A stretch of 64,000 bases of DNA, from NCBI RefSeq assembly GCF_002896875.1, contig NZ_CP023278.1:2604001-2668000 (forward strand), read 5' to 3'. Made by a program: the position numbers and the translations under genes. The number at the start of each line of letters is the position of its first letter. Position 1 is the first letter of the stretch. This DNA is from Nostoc sp. CENA543. GTDB taxonomy: Bacteria; Cyanobacteriota; Cyanobacteriia; Cyanobacteriales; Nostocaceae. Under the pieces are notes generated by a model that saw nothing but the letters and a program-made list of their open reading frames with translations, ran no database searches and was not told the origin of the DNA. Of the stretch, positions 17,808 through 27,434 are shown piece after piece.

Positions 17808-17923
17808 GGGGTTTAGGGGTTTAGGGGTTTAGGGGTTTAGGGGTTTAGGGGTTTAGGGGTTTAGGGGTTTAGGGGTTTAGGGGTTTAGGGGTTTAGGGGC
17901 TTAGGGGTTTAGGGGTTTAGGGG
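17808..17923. repeat. G-rich tandem octamer GGGGTTTA, 15 G-runs
   Basis: Fifteen GGGG runs occur at an exact 8-bp period (GGGG then TTTA), with one variant unit (GGGGCTTA at 17896). The G-rich strand is the plus strand. Four or more successive runs can form an intramolecular G-quadruplex. The array is followed by AAACCCC. Confidence 0.95.
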
Positions 17924-18050
17924 AAACCCCATCAATAAATTGAGCGGCTTGGTACAAGGAAACCGTATCTCGAAATATATCTTTAACCATACTCCATGTT
18001 AAAAAACAAGGGCTTGTATCCTTTTTTTCGGAGGCTCATCATCTCTTATA

Positions 18051-18118
18051 CCCTTACACCCCTACACCCTTACACCCCTACACCCCTACACCCTTACACC
18101 CTTACACCCTTACACCCC
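18051..18118. repeat. C-rich tandem octamer CCCTTACA/CCCCTACA
   Basis: Eight octamer units mixing CCCTTACA and CCCCTACA are followed by CCCC. The G-rich strand here is the minus strand, so this array faces the G-rich array at 17808-17923, 127 bp away. The period is again exactly 8 bp. Confidence 0.93.
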
Positions 18119-18935
18119 AGGATAGTCGATGGGACTTGTAGAGTGGGCTAACGCCAGAATATAGTAGTCTATAGTCCTAAGCGTAGCCGCTACGCCAAAA
18201 AATCAGATGACTAGCCCTTACACAACATAATTTCAACATTCGTGAACATAGTTTGGTTCATAGCCCTTATAGACTTGGCAAACTATGAAAAATTGCAAAG
18301 ATAAAAAATTAACTCAGTAAGAAGATAATAATTTAGCACATTAATTATGGTTGCCAACATGATCAACACCACACCAATGAATTAGAGACTGGGGTTCTTG
18401 ATGAATAAGCCACTTGCTCCATATATCTTGCCACCGAGACCACTTTCAGACTAAATTTCCTCAAAGCCATATAGACACGATATATTAGTCTAACGATATA
18501 CTTTTTGTCTCAATGAAGCTAGTAATTTTACTGAATGCCAAATACTTGGTATAAATAAAATTTACTTGAAAGTGTTAGCGCAACTGTAACAACGGGAAAA
18601 CTGAGAGTGTAGTTTAATCGAGGTTCTTAACCTGAGCGAGATTACTGCATATAGGATTTAGATGGTAAATACTGGAGGTGAGGCAATATTTGACCAGTCA
18701 ATATAATATCTGTAAAAAAATCACTAATAATGAGACTAACTGCACTGCTCCAATGTCGATGGCAGTTATTACCAGCCATTGAGATTGATGAATTATGAAT
18801 AGTTCCATACCATGCAGTCTTGTAGCCACATCAGCGTATTTGGTTACAATGTTCTGTCTACTACTGACTCATAAACATTCTTATCTGAATTAGATTGTCC
18901 TTTATCCCACTGCCGTTACAGCAGGAAAGCGGTGC
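18119..18935. other. Long leader region before cyaC
   Basis: An 817-bp AT-rich stretch without a credible ORF. It contains the palindromic GCGTAGC-C-GCTACGC near 18181-18195, a dispersed type. It probably holds the cyaC promoter; AGGAAAG at 18921-18927 is a fair ribosome site for cyaC. Confidence 0.45.
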
Positions 18936-21900
18936 ATGAAATCCCAAGTAAACAGTAAGCCTAAAATTTTGGTTGTTGATGATGAACCAGACAACCTTGA
19001 CTTGCTCTACCGCACCTTCTATCGCGAGTACAAGGTGCTAAGGGCAACATCTGGCCCTGCGGCACTGGATCTGCTGGCACAAGAGGGAGAGGTTGCAGTC
19101 ATCATCTCTGATCAGCGTATGCCGATTATGAGTGGGACGGAATTTTTAAGCCTCACGGCAACGCAATATCCAGATATTATTCGGATTATTTTAACTGGCT
19201 ACACTGATGTCGAAGACTTAGTGGAAGCGATTAATGCTGGTAAAGTATTTAAATATGTTACAAAACCCTGGGAAGCAGAAGAACTCAAGGGTGTAGTTCG
19301 TCAAGCTTTAGATACTCACAACGTTCTCAAGGCGCGGACTCGTGAATTAACTCGCACTTTGCGCCAAGAATCGCTGCTGAATACCATTACAAATACAATT
19401 CGCAGTGCTTTAGACTATCGGCAAATCTTACAAGCGATCGTTGATACAGTTGGGCAGATGTTGGAGGTGGATGTTTGTCTATTGCGTCCCTTCCAAGATG
19501 AACAATTAGTAGATGAAGGATTTATTTATCAAAAAGCGGCTTCAGCAGAGGTTAATCAAGAAGACAGCACAGCACCCATCAATCATCCCACCCCCGCCTC
19601 CATACTAGCCCAGACGGTTTGGGAAACCCGCGAAGTACAGGTAATTAATGATGTCGAGGGAGATGAGCGGATTTATGGAAGTACACCTGAACTGCAAAAT
19701 AGAGCAAAGGCTTTTGAGGAGGCCAGTATTTCCTCTAGCTTAGTTGTACCGCTTTTGTGGCAACAGCAATTAATGGCGGTGCTAGCATTGCACCAGTGTC
19801 ACCAAGGGCGAATTTGGGAAGCAGATGAGGTGCAATTGGTGTTGATGGTGGCGGATCAAGCTGCTTTAGCTTTATCACAAGCTTATGCTTATGAACAAGT
19901 ACGCGCCTTAGCCAAACGAGAAGCTTTAATTAATACAGTTACTACGGCAATTCGCTCTAGTCTCAACCCCCAAGATATTTTTGCTGCGATTACACAGCAA
20001 CTAGGACAGGCTTTGCAAGTAGACGGCTGTGTTTTATCTTTGTGGGCAGAAGAAGATGAGTATGTGCAGTATGTGGGGTTGTACGATAGCTCCCGTCCTT
20101 TAGAGAATCATTCCCTGGCTGTCTCTGATAAAGATTATAGTGGCAATTATCAGTTAAATATCCCTGGATTGGCTCAATCGCAAGTACCGATTGGGGATAA
20201 TCCGATTTTGCAAGCAATCATCAAGACACATGAGCCTGTGGTGATTGATGACTTGAATAATTATGGCTCAGAAATTCAAGGCTTTGATTTACCAGGAAAA
20301 CAGCCAGCCCGATCGCTGATGGTAGTACCTTTAGTAGCCGATGATAAATGTATCGGTAGTATTACCTTAAGAGAAGGAAGCAAAGCGAGACGCTGGTTAT
20401 CATCGGATATTGAGTTAGCCAAAACTGTAGCCGATCAAGCGGCGATCGCAGTACAGCAGTCACGCCTCTATCAGAAAACCCGTGAGCAAGCAGAACGCCT
20501 ATTACAGTTAGATAAACAAAAAACCGAGTTTTTCCAGAATATTTCCCATGAATTCCGTACACCCATTACCTTAATTCAAGGGCCGTTAGAGTCAGCAGTC
20601 AGTACAGGCGAGGGGTTATCCTATGATCAAAGTGCGATCGCTTTACGGAACTCCCGACGGTTACTCAGATTAGTTAACCAGTTACTAGACTTACAACGCT
20701 TAGACGCTGGGAGGATGCAACCGAGTTTTCGTCCTAGCGACTTAGTGGAGTTTGTCAGTCAAATTGTGGAGTCATTTCGTCCCTACTGTGAGAAAAAATC
20801 CCTACAGCTAGCGACTGATTTTAGTGAATGTCCCACCGTTTATTTAGACATGGAAAAATTTGACAAGGTAGTTTACAACCTACTGTCAAATGCCATGAAA
20901 TTTACTCCTGAAGGCGGGACAATCAAAGTTACCCTCAAAAATGTTGGCAGTCGTTGCTTATTACAGGTACAAGATACAGGCATTGGCATTGCTCAAGAGC
21001 AGATTCCCCATTTATTTGAGCGATTCCGTCAAGCTGAAGGTTCAGAAAATCGCTCTTATGAAGGTAGTGGACTGGGTTTAGCCTTAGTTAAAGAACTAGT
21101 AGAATTACACGGTGGTAAAGTTACGGTTGAGTCAGTATATGGTCAAGGTACCACCTTTAGCCTTTCGTTGGTGGCTGGGAATGCTCACTTACCCCAACAG
21201 CAAGTGTCAGAAACCCGTGTAGAAGTTAATACCAGTCGAGCTAGTGTAGAACTAGCCGATTTAGAACTGGTAGAACTCAACACAGATACAACGTCAGAAT
21301 TAGATTTATCTATACCTGTAGAAGCGCAACCCAACCCAAGAGAAAACACACAAGGGACAGCAAGTGATCGCTCCCAATACTCTATTCTCGTAGTGGACGA
21401 CAACGCGGATCTGCGAACCTACGTGTCTGATATCCTGCGGCGTAGTGGCTATCAAATTCAAACCGCGCGCAACGGTTATGAAGGCTTTGGTAAAGCTCAA
21501 GCAATTCATCCTAACTTAATTGTCACCGACTTAATGATGCCAATGGTGACAGGATTAGAAATGATTCGGATGATTCGCAGTGAGGAAACACTCAAAGGCA
21601 CACCCATTATCTTACTGACAGCCAAAGTTGACGAAGAAACCCGCATCGAAGGGACAGAATATGGAGCTGATGCTTATTTAGCAAAACCATTCAATGATCG
21701 GGAACTTCTAGCGGAGGTTCGCAATCTTCTAGCCTTGAAAGAAAACGAGAGACGGGTTTTGGAGTTAAATACTTATTTGACAGAATCTGTACTCAAACGA
21801 TTTTTACCGCCTACTTTGGTCTCTAAAGCGGCGGCGGGTGCTTTAAGCTTAGATTTACGCCCAGAACCACGCTTAATCACAGTCTTATTTAGTGACATTG

Positions 21901-22457
21901 TTGGGTTTACCCAGTTAGCCAACACCCTCAGATCCCGACGTGTGGCTGAATTGCTGAATGAATATTTAGAGGCTATGACCAAAGGGGTATTTGATAACGG
22001 TGGCACAGTAGATAAGTTTATGGGAGATGCAATTTTAGCTCTGTATGGTGCGCCAGAAGAACTGACACCCAATGAACAGGTGCGCCGAGCCGTAAATACA
22101 GCTAGAGCTATGCAAAAGTCACTAGTAAAATTAAACCAGAAATGGCAAAGTCAAGGCATATTTGACGCTGAACATGGACAAGGCGTGCAGTTTCGCTGCG
22201 GAATTCATCAGGGTACAGCCGTTGTAGGAATGTTTGGGAGTGCGGAAAGGGCAGACTACACTGCAATTGGGCCGAGTGTCAATATTGCAGCTAGATTGCA
22301 AGCTGCTGCTGTTCCAGGTACGATTTTGGTTTCGGCGGCGGTGGCTGATTATTTACAGGATGAAGAAATCACTAAAGGTAGTCCATTGAAGCTCAAAGGA
22401 GTTGATGAAACAGTTTTGACTTTTATTGTCACACCAGAAGTAGCAGTCAATCGTTAA
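18936..22457 (+). CDS. cyaC: CyaC-type hybrid: receiver, GAF-GAF, histidine kinase, receiver, adenylate cyclase
   Basis: A 1173-residue protein with the domain order known for cyanobacterial CyaC. An N-terminal receiver has phospho-acceptor Asp59 (IISDQRMP). Two GAF domains lie at about 150-320 and 335-505. HisKA has His538 (NISHEFRTP), then HATPase_c with NLLSNAMKFTPEGG and GSGLGLALVKELVELHGG. A second receiver has Asp865 (VTDLMMP). A class III nucleotidyl cyclase domain (about 975-1150) has metal-binding Asp987 in FSDIVGF and Asp1031 in FMGDAILALYG, and ADYTAIGPSVNIAARL. It makes cAMP from ATP, likely controlled by phosphotransfer from the kinase to the receiver before the cyclase. There is no membrane segment, so cytoplasmic. 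It is somewhat longer than the family's usual size by a linker between HATPase and receiver 2. Confidence 0.95.
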   Translation: MKSQVNSKPKILVVDDEPDNLDLLYRTFYREYKVLRATSGPAALDLLAQEGEVAVIISDQRMPIMSGTEFLSLTATQYPDIIRIILTGYTDVEDLVEAINAGKVFKYVTKPWEAEELKGVVRQALDTHNVLKARTRELTRTLRQESLLNTITNTIRSALDYRQILQAIVDTVGQMLEVDVCLLRPFQDEQLVDEGFIYQKAASAEVNQEDSTAPINHPTPASILAQTVWETREVQVINDVEGDERIYGSTPELQNRAKAFEEASISSSLVVPLLWQQQLMAVLALHQCHQGRIWEADEVQLVLMVADQAALALSQAYAYEQVRALAKREALINTVTTAIRSSLNPQDIFAAITQQLGQALQVDGCVLSLWAEEDEYVQYVGLYDSSRPLENHSLAVSDKDYSGNYQLNIPGLAQSQVPIGDNPILQAIIKTHEPVVIDDLNNYGSEIQGFDLPGKQPARSLMVVPLVADDKCIGSITLREGSKARRWLSSDIELAKTVADQAAIAVQQSRLYQKTREQAERLLQLDKQKTEFFQNISHEFRTPITLIQGPLESAVSTGEGLSYDQSAIALRNSRRLLRLVNQLLDLQRLDAGRMQPSFRPSDLVEFVSQIVESFRPYCEKKSLQLATDFSECPTVYLDMEKFDKVVYNLLSNAMKFTPEGGTIKVTLKNVGSRCLLQVQDTGIGIAQEQIPHLFERFRQAEGSENRSYEGSGLGLALVKELVELHGGKVTVESVYGQGTTFSLSLVAGNAHLPQQQVSETRVEVNTSRASVELADLELVELNTDTTSELDLSIPVEAQPNPRENTQGTASDRSQYSILVVDDNADLRTYVSDILRRSGYQIQTARNGYEGFGKAQAIHPNLIVTDLMMPMVTGLEMIRMIRSEETLKGTPIILLTAKVDEETRIEGTEYGADAYLAKPFNDRELLAEVRNLLALKENERRVLELNTYLTESVLKRFLPPTLVSKAAAGALSLDLRPEPRLITVLFSDIVGFTQLANTLRSRRVAELLNEYLEAMTKGVFDNGGTVDKFMGDAILALYGAPEELTPNEQVRRAVNTARAMQKSLVKLNQKWQSQGIFDAEHGQGVQFRCGIHQGTAVVGMFGSAERADYTAIGPSVNIAARLQAAAVPGTILVSAAVADYLQDEEITKGSPLKLKGVDETVLTFIVTPEVAVNR

Positions 22458-22520
22458 AATATAAGAATTTGACTTGACTGTGAGCCAAAGCATGGAATTT
22501 CATTTAGTTCCCGATGCAAC

Positions 22521-23786
22521 ATGACTGGAAAAGTTGCAGATAAAACCCCCATAGCAGCTAAATTTGGGCGGCGACATGAAGATCCGCCTGGTTTGTGGAT
22601 AGCTGTAGCTATAGGTTCATTGTCTTTGCATTTGCTAGTTTTTTGGCTGATGCGATCGCCGAGTGGATTTCGTCCTTGGTTTCCTCAAAAAAGCCAAGAC
22701 ATTGTTCCTGTAGAGTTGATAGAAGTTGCACCTCAGCCATCAACAAGCCAAACAACAGTAGCACCAAAAACCACAACTCAAGATGAGCAGACTGTCAATT
22801 TAGATAGCAGTGTTCAGCAAAATAACACTCAAAATGAGTCTCCATCTGAGACACAAATATTGGCTCAAGAAAAGTCTCCCCCAATAGAATCGACACCAAC
22901 CCCAACACCAACACCAGAAGCGACGCAGCCAACCCCAACACCAACCCCAACACCAGAAACGACGCAGCCAACCCCACCACCAACTCCGCCTATAGTTCCA
23001 TCAGGCGATCGCCCTTGGGAACGTCGTGAAGACATAGAATTAGGTAAAGGCACACCATTACCATCAGATACTCCTCCTGTTACGCCTGAACAGATTGCTA
23101 AATCACAAGCAGTAGAAGGTACAACACCACGCACTCAAGAGGAAGAACCAGTCAACAACTCCTCTCAGGAATCTCCATCCTCTCCCAATGAAGCAACGAA
23201 CAGTAATGTTGGTGAGCAAAATTTCCCTGCTAATGGAGAATCTACCCCTGATTCTAATAATGTAGATACTCCGCCTACCCCCAATGGAGAAACCGCTAGT
23301 AATTCTAGTGAAAATAACTCATCATCTAACCCAGAAACTACTAATAACCCCACTGCGGAAAATTCACCCCCTGTTAACAGTGGTGGATTTATCGCTGGCG
23401 TACTTCCCATAGATGATAATGAAGCACGCCAACTTATACAGCAAGGTCTCATTAGAAACCGAGATATTCCCAGTGTTTTTGCTGTATACCAGGGAAACAC
23501 TACAAAATCGCTAGACAATAACTCCAGCTATCTCCCAAGCAACTCCACACTACAACCTGCAAAGTTATTAGTCAGTTTAATCATTGATCAAAATGGTAGC
23601 TTTCAACAAGCGCGAGTTTTAGAGCTTCCTGGTGAATTGCAAAGTGAAAAGGGTATATACGAGCAAATCGTCAACGATTTATTTAAAAACGACAGTTGTG
23701 TCCCAGCTAAAAATCAAGACGGTACACCACTAGACCTAAGCAATTGTTATATATGGGTTGATATCAAGCCTCAAACCGCTAATTAA
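22521..23786 (+). CDS. TonB-like energy transducer / Pro-rich periplasmic protein
   Basis: A 421-residue protein with a single N-terminal transmembrane anchor (about 25-44, with His in LSLHLLVFWLM, the position of the essential TonB His). A long linker follows, rich in Pro, Thr, Gln, Asn and Ser, with TPTPTPE repeats (about 120-155). A C-terminal domain of about 130 residues has a TonB-C-like pattern (AKLLVSLIIDQNGSFQQARVLELPGE). TonB proteins carry proton-motive energy from ExbBD to outer-membrane receptors. No exbB/exbD or receptor gene is near, so the partner is unknown. It starts 64 bp after cyaC on the same strand and may be co-transcribed. Confidence 0.72.
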   Translation: MTGKVADKTPIAAKFGRRHEDPPGLWIAVAIGSLSLHLLVFWLMRSPSGFRPWFPQKSQDIVPVELIEVAPQPSTSQTTVAPKTTTQDEQTVNLDSSVQQNNTQNESPSETQILAQEKSPPIESTPTPTPTPEATQPTPTPTPTPETTQPTPPPTPPIVPSGDRPWERREDIELGKGTPLPSDTPPVTPEQIAKSQAVEGTTPRTQEEEPVNNSSQESPSSPNEATNSNVGEQNFPANGESTPDSNNVDTPPTPNGETASNSSENNSSSNPETTNNPTAENSPPVNSGGFIAGVLPIDDNEARQLIQQGLIRNRDIPSVFAVYQGNTTKSLDNNSSYLPSNSTLQPAKLLVSLIIDQNGSFQQARVLELPGELQSEKGIYEQIVNDLFKNDSCVPAKNQDGTPLDLSNCYIWVDIKPQTAN

Positions 23787-23836
23787 ATACTTGAATTATT
23801 AATGCAGTCGTGTTAAACTAATATAGTTGAAATTTT

Positions 23837-23907
23837 GCGGGCGTAGTTTAGTGGTAAAACTATAGCCTTCCAAGCTATTAATGCGGGTTCGATTCCCGCC
23901 GCCCGCT
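23837..23907 (+). tRNA. tRNA-Gly(UCC)
   Basis: A full cloverleaf of 71 nt. The acceptor GCGGGCG pairs with CGCCCGC, with T as discriminator. The anticodon loop is CTTCCAA, giving UCC. The T arm has GGTTCGATTCC. CCA is not encoded. Confidence 0.97.
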
Positions 23908-24194
23908 TAAATAAAAAATGCCATAGCACCTTGATAGGTTTTCCACGATTTGATTTAACAGTATTCAGCGATCGCCTGGAAGCTGATTGAATGCGAAACG
24001 CCAGGAAGTTATCAGGCTGTTAAACGTGGGTTAGTTTTCGAGTATGACTCTGATCTCCCATATGCCATTCCCCTTAGAAATATACTCTTGCATAAATCTT
24101 TTTGCCTTACGGATACCGCTAGCGCGGAACCCGCAGGGTATGCGCAAAGACGCAAAGAAAGAAGCTAAAATGATGACTTTTGCAAGGGGTTGAA

Positions 24195-25109
24195 TCAACA
24201 ACTGACAGAATTAAGTTTTTCTTCCCTGCTAAATTTGAGAATATATTGAGCAGTAGATTGAGGTTGTTCTAAATGAGGAACATGACCACAATTATCAATC
24301 CAAATTAATTGACTATGAGGAATAGCACGTTTAAATCTTTTAGCATCTTCAGTACCTAGAATTTTGTCACTATCACCCCATAAAATTAAAGCTTGCTGCT
24401 GAATTTCCGCCAATCTTTTAAATCTAAAAGCACTATAACCACCACTTTTAGTAAAACCAATTAAAGCTTGTGACCAGTTGCTCATTGTTAGATGTAATGC
24501 AGCACAATAGAGAGCATCAACAGAAGCTAAACTCACATTTTTATAAGCAGCACGAGCCACGCGATCGCGCACTTTTAAACTTTGCAAAAATCCGGTAGCC
24601 CAAGCATCCAAAGGCGGAAACATCAATTTAGCCAAAGGCGAACCACCCCTTAAACCCGCACTATCAATTAATACCAATTTTTTCACAGCCTCTGGATAAG
24701 TCAGAGTAAAATCAATGGCGGCTGCACCTCCCATTGATGCACCCACTAAAATCATCGGTTCTTGAATTAAGGTTTTCCAAAAAAAATACAGATGGGTTTT
24801 AATTGCCAATGGACTAAACTGAATTCCTGCAAGTCTATCTGTAAAGCCAAATCCCAATAAATCCACCGCCCAAGTTTCATTTTCTTGTGCTAGCAATGGC
24901 AAAAGCCGCCGAAATTCTAAAACAGAACTATCAAAGCCATGAATTAATAAAATTGGTGTCCCACCACTTCCCTGACGTACATAGGAAGTAGTAATGGGTA
25001 AATTAATTAAAGGAGTTGCGATCGCCTGAGTTTGTATACTTTGAGCAAGAGCGATTGAGGTAGGTTCTGTGAGTTGTGTAACTGTGCTTGGTAAGAAGTT
25101 TGGAAACAT
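24195..25109 (-). CDS. Alpha/beta-fold hydrolase
   Basis: About 304 residues from the ATG at 25109. An ATG 27 bp upstream lies inside a dispersed AAAATTC repeat and is less likely. The fold is shown by ILLIHGFDSSVLEFR (oxyanion loop), WAVDLLGFGFTDR, the nucleophile elbow VGASMGGAAAIDF, an acid in LWGDSDKILG and the catalytic His in DNCGHVPHLEQP. This matches the epoxide-hydrolase/haloperoxidase-like group of COG0596, many of which are esterases or C-C hydrolases. No signal peptide. The substrate is unknown. Confidence 0.87.
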   Translation of the reverse strand: MFPNFLPSTVTQLTEPTSIALAQSIQTQAIATPLINLPITTSYVRQGSGGTPILLIHGFDSSVLEFRRLLPLLAQENETWAVDLLGFGFTDRLAGIQFSPLAIKTHLYFFWKTLIQEPMILVGASMGGAAAIDFTLTYPEAVKKLVLIDSAGLRGGSPLAKLMFPPLDAWATGFLQSLKVRDRVARAAYKNVSLASVDALYCAALHLTMSNWSQALIGFTKSGGYSAFRFKRLAEIQQQALILWGDSDKILGTEDAKRFKRAIPHSQLIWIDNCGHVPHLEQPQSTAQYILKFSREEKLNSVSC

Positions 25110-25329
25110 GGTCACGTCGCTTCGCTCCGAATTCAAAATTCAAAATTCAAAATTCAAAATTAATCATCCCCATACATAAATTTAGGGGCTTGTATCCTAT
25201 TATTTTTCAGTCAATAGTCAATATTCATTAGATTGTTGCTCAGTCCCCAATCCCCAATCCCCAATGCGTAAGTCATAGCAATTTTGGGGATATATAAAAG
25301 AGTAATTGAAAATCTATATTGTGAGAAAA

Positions 25330-26019
25330 ATGATGCGATTTTTTGGGACTCGTTGGTGGTTGCGGTGGACTTTCATCACTTTGGCTGGTTTTTTCGTGGG
25401 TGGGGTTGTGGGTATGCTGGGGGGCTTTTTGGGGATTCCTATCATTGGCTATCCACTAGCCCTAGTAATTCCAGGATGTCAGGGACAAGGGGCGATTGGA
25501 TGTTTCTTGATTGGTTCTGCTTTAGGTGCAGGCGTGGGATTAGGGGTGTCTGTTGGTACTGCCCAATGGTTTATCCTGCGTAGTATTGTACCGCGTTCTT
25601 GGTGGTGGATTTTGGTTTCGGCTCTGGGTTGGTGCGGAATTGCTTACACGTTGACTATAATGCTATACTCAGCAGTCCCCGCACCAGGTTCATCTGATTT
25701 TGGTCAGCCGATTTGGGCAATTATACCTTCAGCTTGGGGCGCGATCGCGCAAGTTACATTATCAGGCGCGCTGATGGGATTATTTCAATGGCTGATTTTG
25801 CGTGGCAGTCTGCAAAAATCATTTTGGTGGATACCAACCAATGCCATCATTATGCTAACAGCAGCCTTGGGTGTCTTAGGTTTAGGCTATAACATTGGTG
25901 GTTTACCTGGTATGGGTGCTTTCGTCGTCAGTTTTTCGCCAATCTATGCAATATTTAGTGGAATAATTTTTGCTTGGCTCAGACAACAAAACCGTCATCC
26001 AACCTCATCCGATATTTGA
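25330..26019 (+). CDS. Multi-pass membrane protein with internal duplication
   Basis: About 229 residues with roughly six hydrophobic segments (near residues 12-35, 55-75, 87-108, 130-150, 160-182 and 190-212 from this start). Two parts look duplicated: GTAQWFILRSIVPRSWWWI and LFQWLILRGSLQKSFWWI share a QW(F/L)ILR-x(4-7)-WWI pattern, so each half carries one repeat. I do not recognise a transport or enzyme motif. Starts at GTG 25321 or TTG 25306 are also possible; ATG 25330 is followed by a second ATG. It precedes ccmK3 by 97 bp on the same strand, but a functional link to carboxysomes is not shown. Confidence 0.7.
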   Translation: MMRFFGTRWWLRWTFITLAGFFVGGVVGMLGGFLGIPIIGYPLALVIPGCQGQGAIGCFLIGSALGAGVGLGVSVGTAQWFILRSIVPRSWWWILVSALGWCGIAYTLTIMLYSAVPAPGSSDFGQPIWAIIPSAWGAIAQVTLSGALMGLFQWLILRGSLQKSFWWIPTNAIIMLTAALGVLGLGYNIGGLPGMGAFVVSFSPIYAIFSGIIFAWLRQQNRHPTSSDI

Positions 26020-26116
26020 AGTTTGATTGCGGTAAATGAAAAATTATTCTGTTGTCAAAATCAGGACAAAGCCCCGTAAAATTAATATTACTTATCATTT
26101 ATTAGGAGCTGATGCC

Positions 26117-26428
26117 ATGCCAATGGCGGTTGGCGTAATCGAAACTTTGGGTTTTCCGGCTGTACTAGCCGCAGCCGATGCAATGGTGAAATCTGCCGCA
26201 GTGACTCTGGTGTATTATGGTCAAGCGGAAAGTGCGCGTTTGTTAGTGGCCGTGAGAGGACAAGTAGCAGAAGTAAAAACAGCAGTAGCAGCTGGGATTG
26301 AAGCCGGTGAACAAGCTTACGGTGGTGAAGTCATCACCCATTACATAGTTCCCAATCCTCCAGATAACGTGGAAGCGATATTACCCATCCACTTCACTCA
26401 AAAATCAGAACCGTTCCGCATCTTCTAA
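26117..26428 (+). CDS. ccmK3: Carboxysome shell protein CcmK3 (BMC hexamer family)
   Basis: A 103-residue single BMC-domain protein. The ATG at 26117 is preferred because AGGAG at 26104-26108 gives ideal spacing and [23 protein letters not shown] is the usual BMC start. The central pore loop reads YYGQAESAR instead of the K-I-G-S or R-I-G-S type found in CcmK1/2/4, as is typical of CcmK3. CcmK3 does not readily form homohexamers and is known to combine with CcmK4 in mixed shell hexamers. It sits directly before ccmK4 (92 bp), forming the satellite locus seen in beta-cyanobacteria away from the main ccm operon. The shell controls metabolite passage around Rubisco. Confidence 0.93.
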   Translation: MPMAVGVIETLGFPAVLAAADAMVKSAAVTLVYYGQAESARLLVAVRGQVAEVKTAVAAGIEAGEQAYGGEVITHYIVPNPPDNVEAILPIHFTQKSEPFRIF

Positions 26429-26519
26429 GCAATTTCGCTATCAAAATTTGTAACGAAACTGCGTAAAATTAACACTCATACCCTCTACCCCATACTTTTA
26501 TTCATACAGGAGATTACTA

Positions 26520-26870
26520 ATGTCATTACAAGCAGTTGGAGCGTTAGAAACTAAGGGTTTTCCTGCTGTATTAGCCGCAGCAGATGCAATGGTGAAAGCT
26601 GGCCGAGTTACCTTAGTAGGCTATATCCGTGTAGGTAGCGCACGCTTTACGGTTAATATTCGCGGTGATGTTTCCGAGGTGAAAACTGCGATGGCGGCTG
26701 GGGTAGAAGCAGCACAAAACGTTTATGGCGGTACTTTAGAATCTTGGGTGATTATTCCCCGTCCCCATGAAAACGTAGAAGCCGTATTACCAATTGGCTA
26801 CACCGAAGCAGTACAACAATATCGGGACTCCGTAGAAAACCCCATTATTCGCTCATCCAACGGACGCTAG
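26520..26870 (+). CDS. ccmK4: Carboxysome shell protein CcmK4 (BMC hexamer family)
   Basis: A 116-residue BMC-domain shell protein. It opens [24 protein letters not shown] and carries the pore loop IRVGSAR, the R-x-G-S form typical of CcmK4. The C-terminal tail is longer than in CcmK3 and charged. A clear AGGAG ribosome site (about 26508-26512) precedes the ATG. The sequence upstream shares a short motif (CGTAAAATTAA) with the region before ccmK3, suggesting that the pair arose by tandem duplication. A hairpin terminator follows at 26936-26956. Confidence 0.95.
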   Translation: MSLQAVGALETKGFPAVLAAADAMVKAGRVTLVGYIRVGSARFTVNIRGDVSEVKTAMAAGVEAAQNVYGGTLESWVIIPRPHENVEAVLPIGYTEAVQQYRDSVENPIIRSSNGR

Positions 26871-26935
26871 AAAAAGGCATTCCTGTAAAAGTTAAGAATA
26901 CTGGCGTTTTCCAACCTATTCCCCTGATTCTAGTG

Positions 26936-26956
26936 AGTACCCTTATGGGTACTTTT
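26936..26956 (+). terminator. Terminator after ccmK4
   Basis: A perfect 7-bp stem AGTACCC / GGGTACT with loop TTAT, followed by TTTT and then more T (AAGTTTTTAG). It closes the ccmK3-ccmK4 unit. Confidence 0.75.
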
Positions 26957-27434
26957 AAGTTTTTAGCTCAAGTTCTCGATGACACCAATCCAGCTAGGAA
27001 CTTGAGGAACTCACAAGTTGACTCAAAAGAAAGATTACAAATGTTCTCATTTTTCACCTTAAGTTCGTAAGCTGAAACTTAAAGGCGAAAAACACCGTCG
27101 TCTGGAGATAAATCCCACTATATCCAGTACAAAAGTGCTTAATGTCGTTTTTTCTCAACACCCTTGCAAGTGCGTCCTCTACTTTGAAAGTGTGATTCCT
27201 AAACAAAAGTATACAAAGCTTTAACTGAATTTCAGGGCAGTCAAATCCTTGAACCACGGTAATTTCCGGTATCAAGGCAAGAGAAATTAATATATTTTCG
27301 CGTAAATTCTTGCATAAAGTTAGCCAGTAAAGACGTAATAACAATGTAATCGCTGAGAAGTCTTCATGAAGATGACGGACTTACGGGCAACTAACTGCTA
27401 GCTAATCATTTGAGGACGACTAAAGGGGGTTGTG
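26957..27434. other. Upstream region of the HetZ-related gene
   Basis: About 480 bp without a convincing gene. A 96-codon frame exists on the minus strand (27054-27344) but lacks a ribosome site and family likeness. A GGGGG-type ribosome site lies at 27425-27429. This probably holds the promoter and a long 5' leader of the next gene. Confidence 0.45.

Noticed and set aside
17808-17923. Telomere-like end of a linear replicon
   Set aside because: The array is internal, with ordinary genes on both sides and an opposed C-rich array next to it.
22865-23518. Frames of Gly/Val- and Leu/Ser-rich protein antisense to the TonB-like gene
   Set aside because: They mirror the Pro/Thr-rich repeats of the coding strand.
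27054-27344. 96-codon minus-strand frame before the HetZ-related gene
   Set aside because: It has no ribosome site, composition is unlike genes of this window, and no family is recognised.
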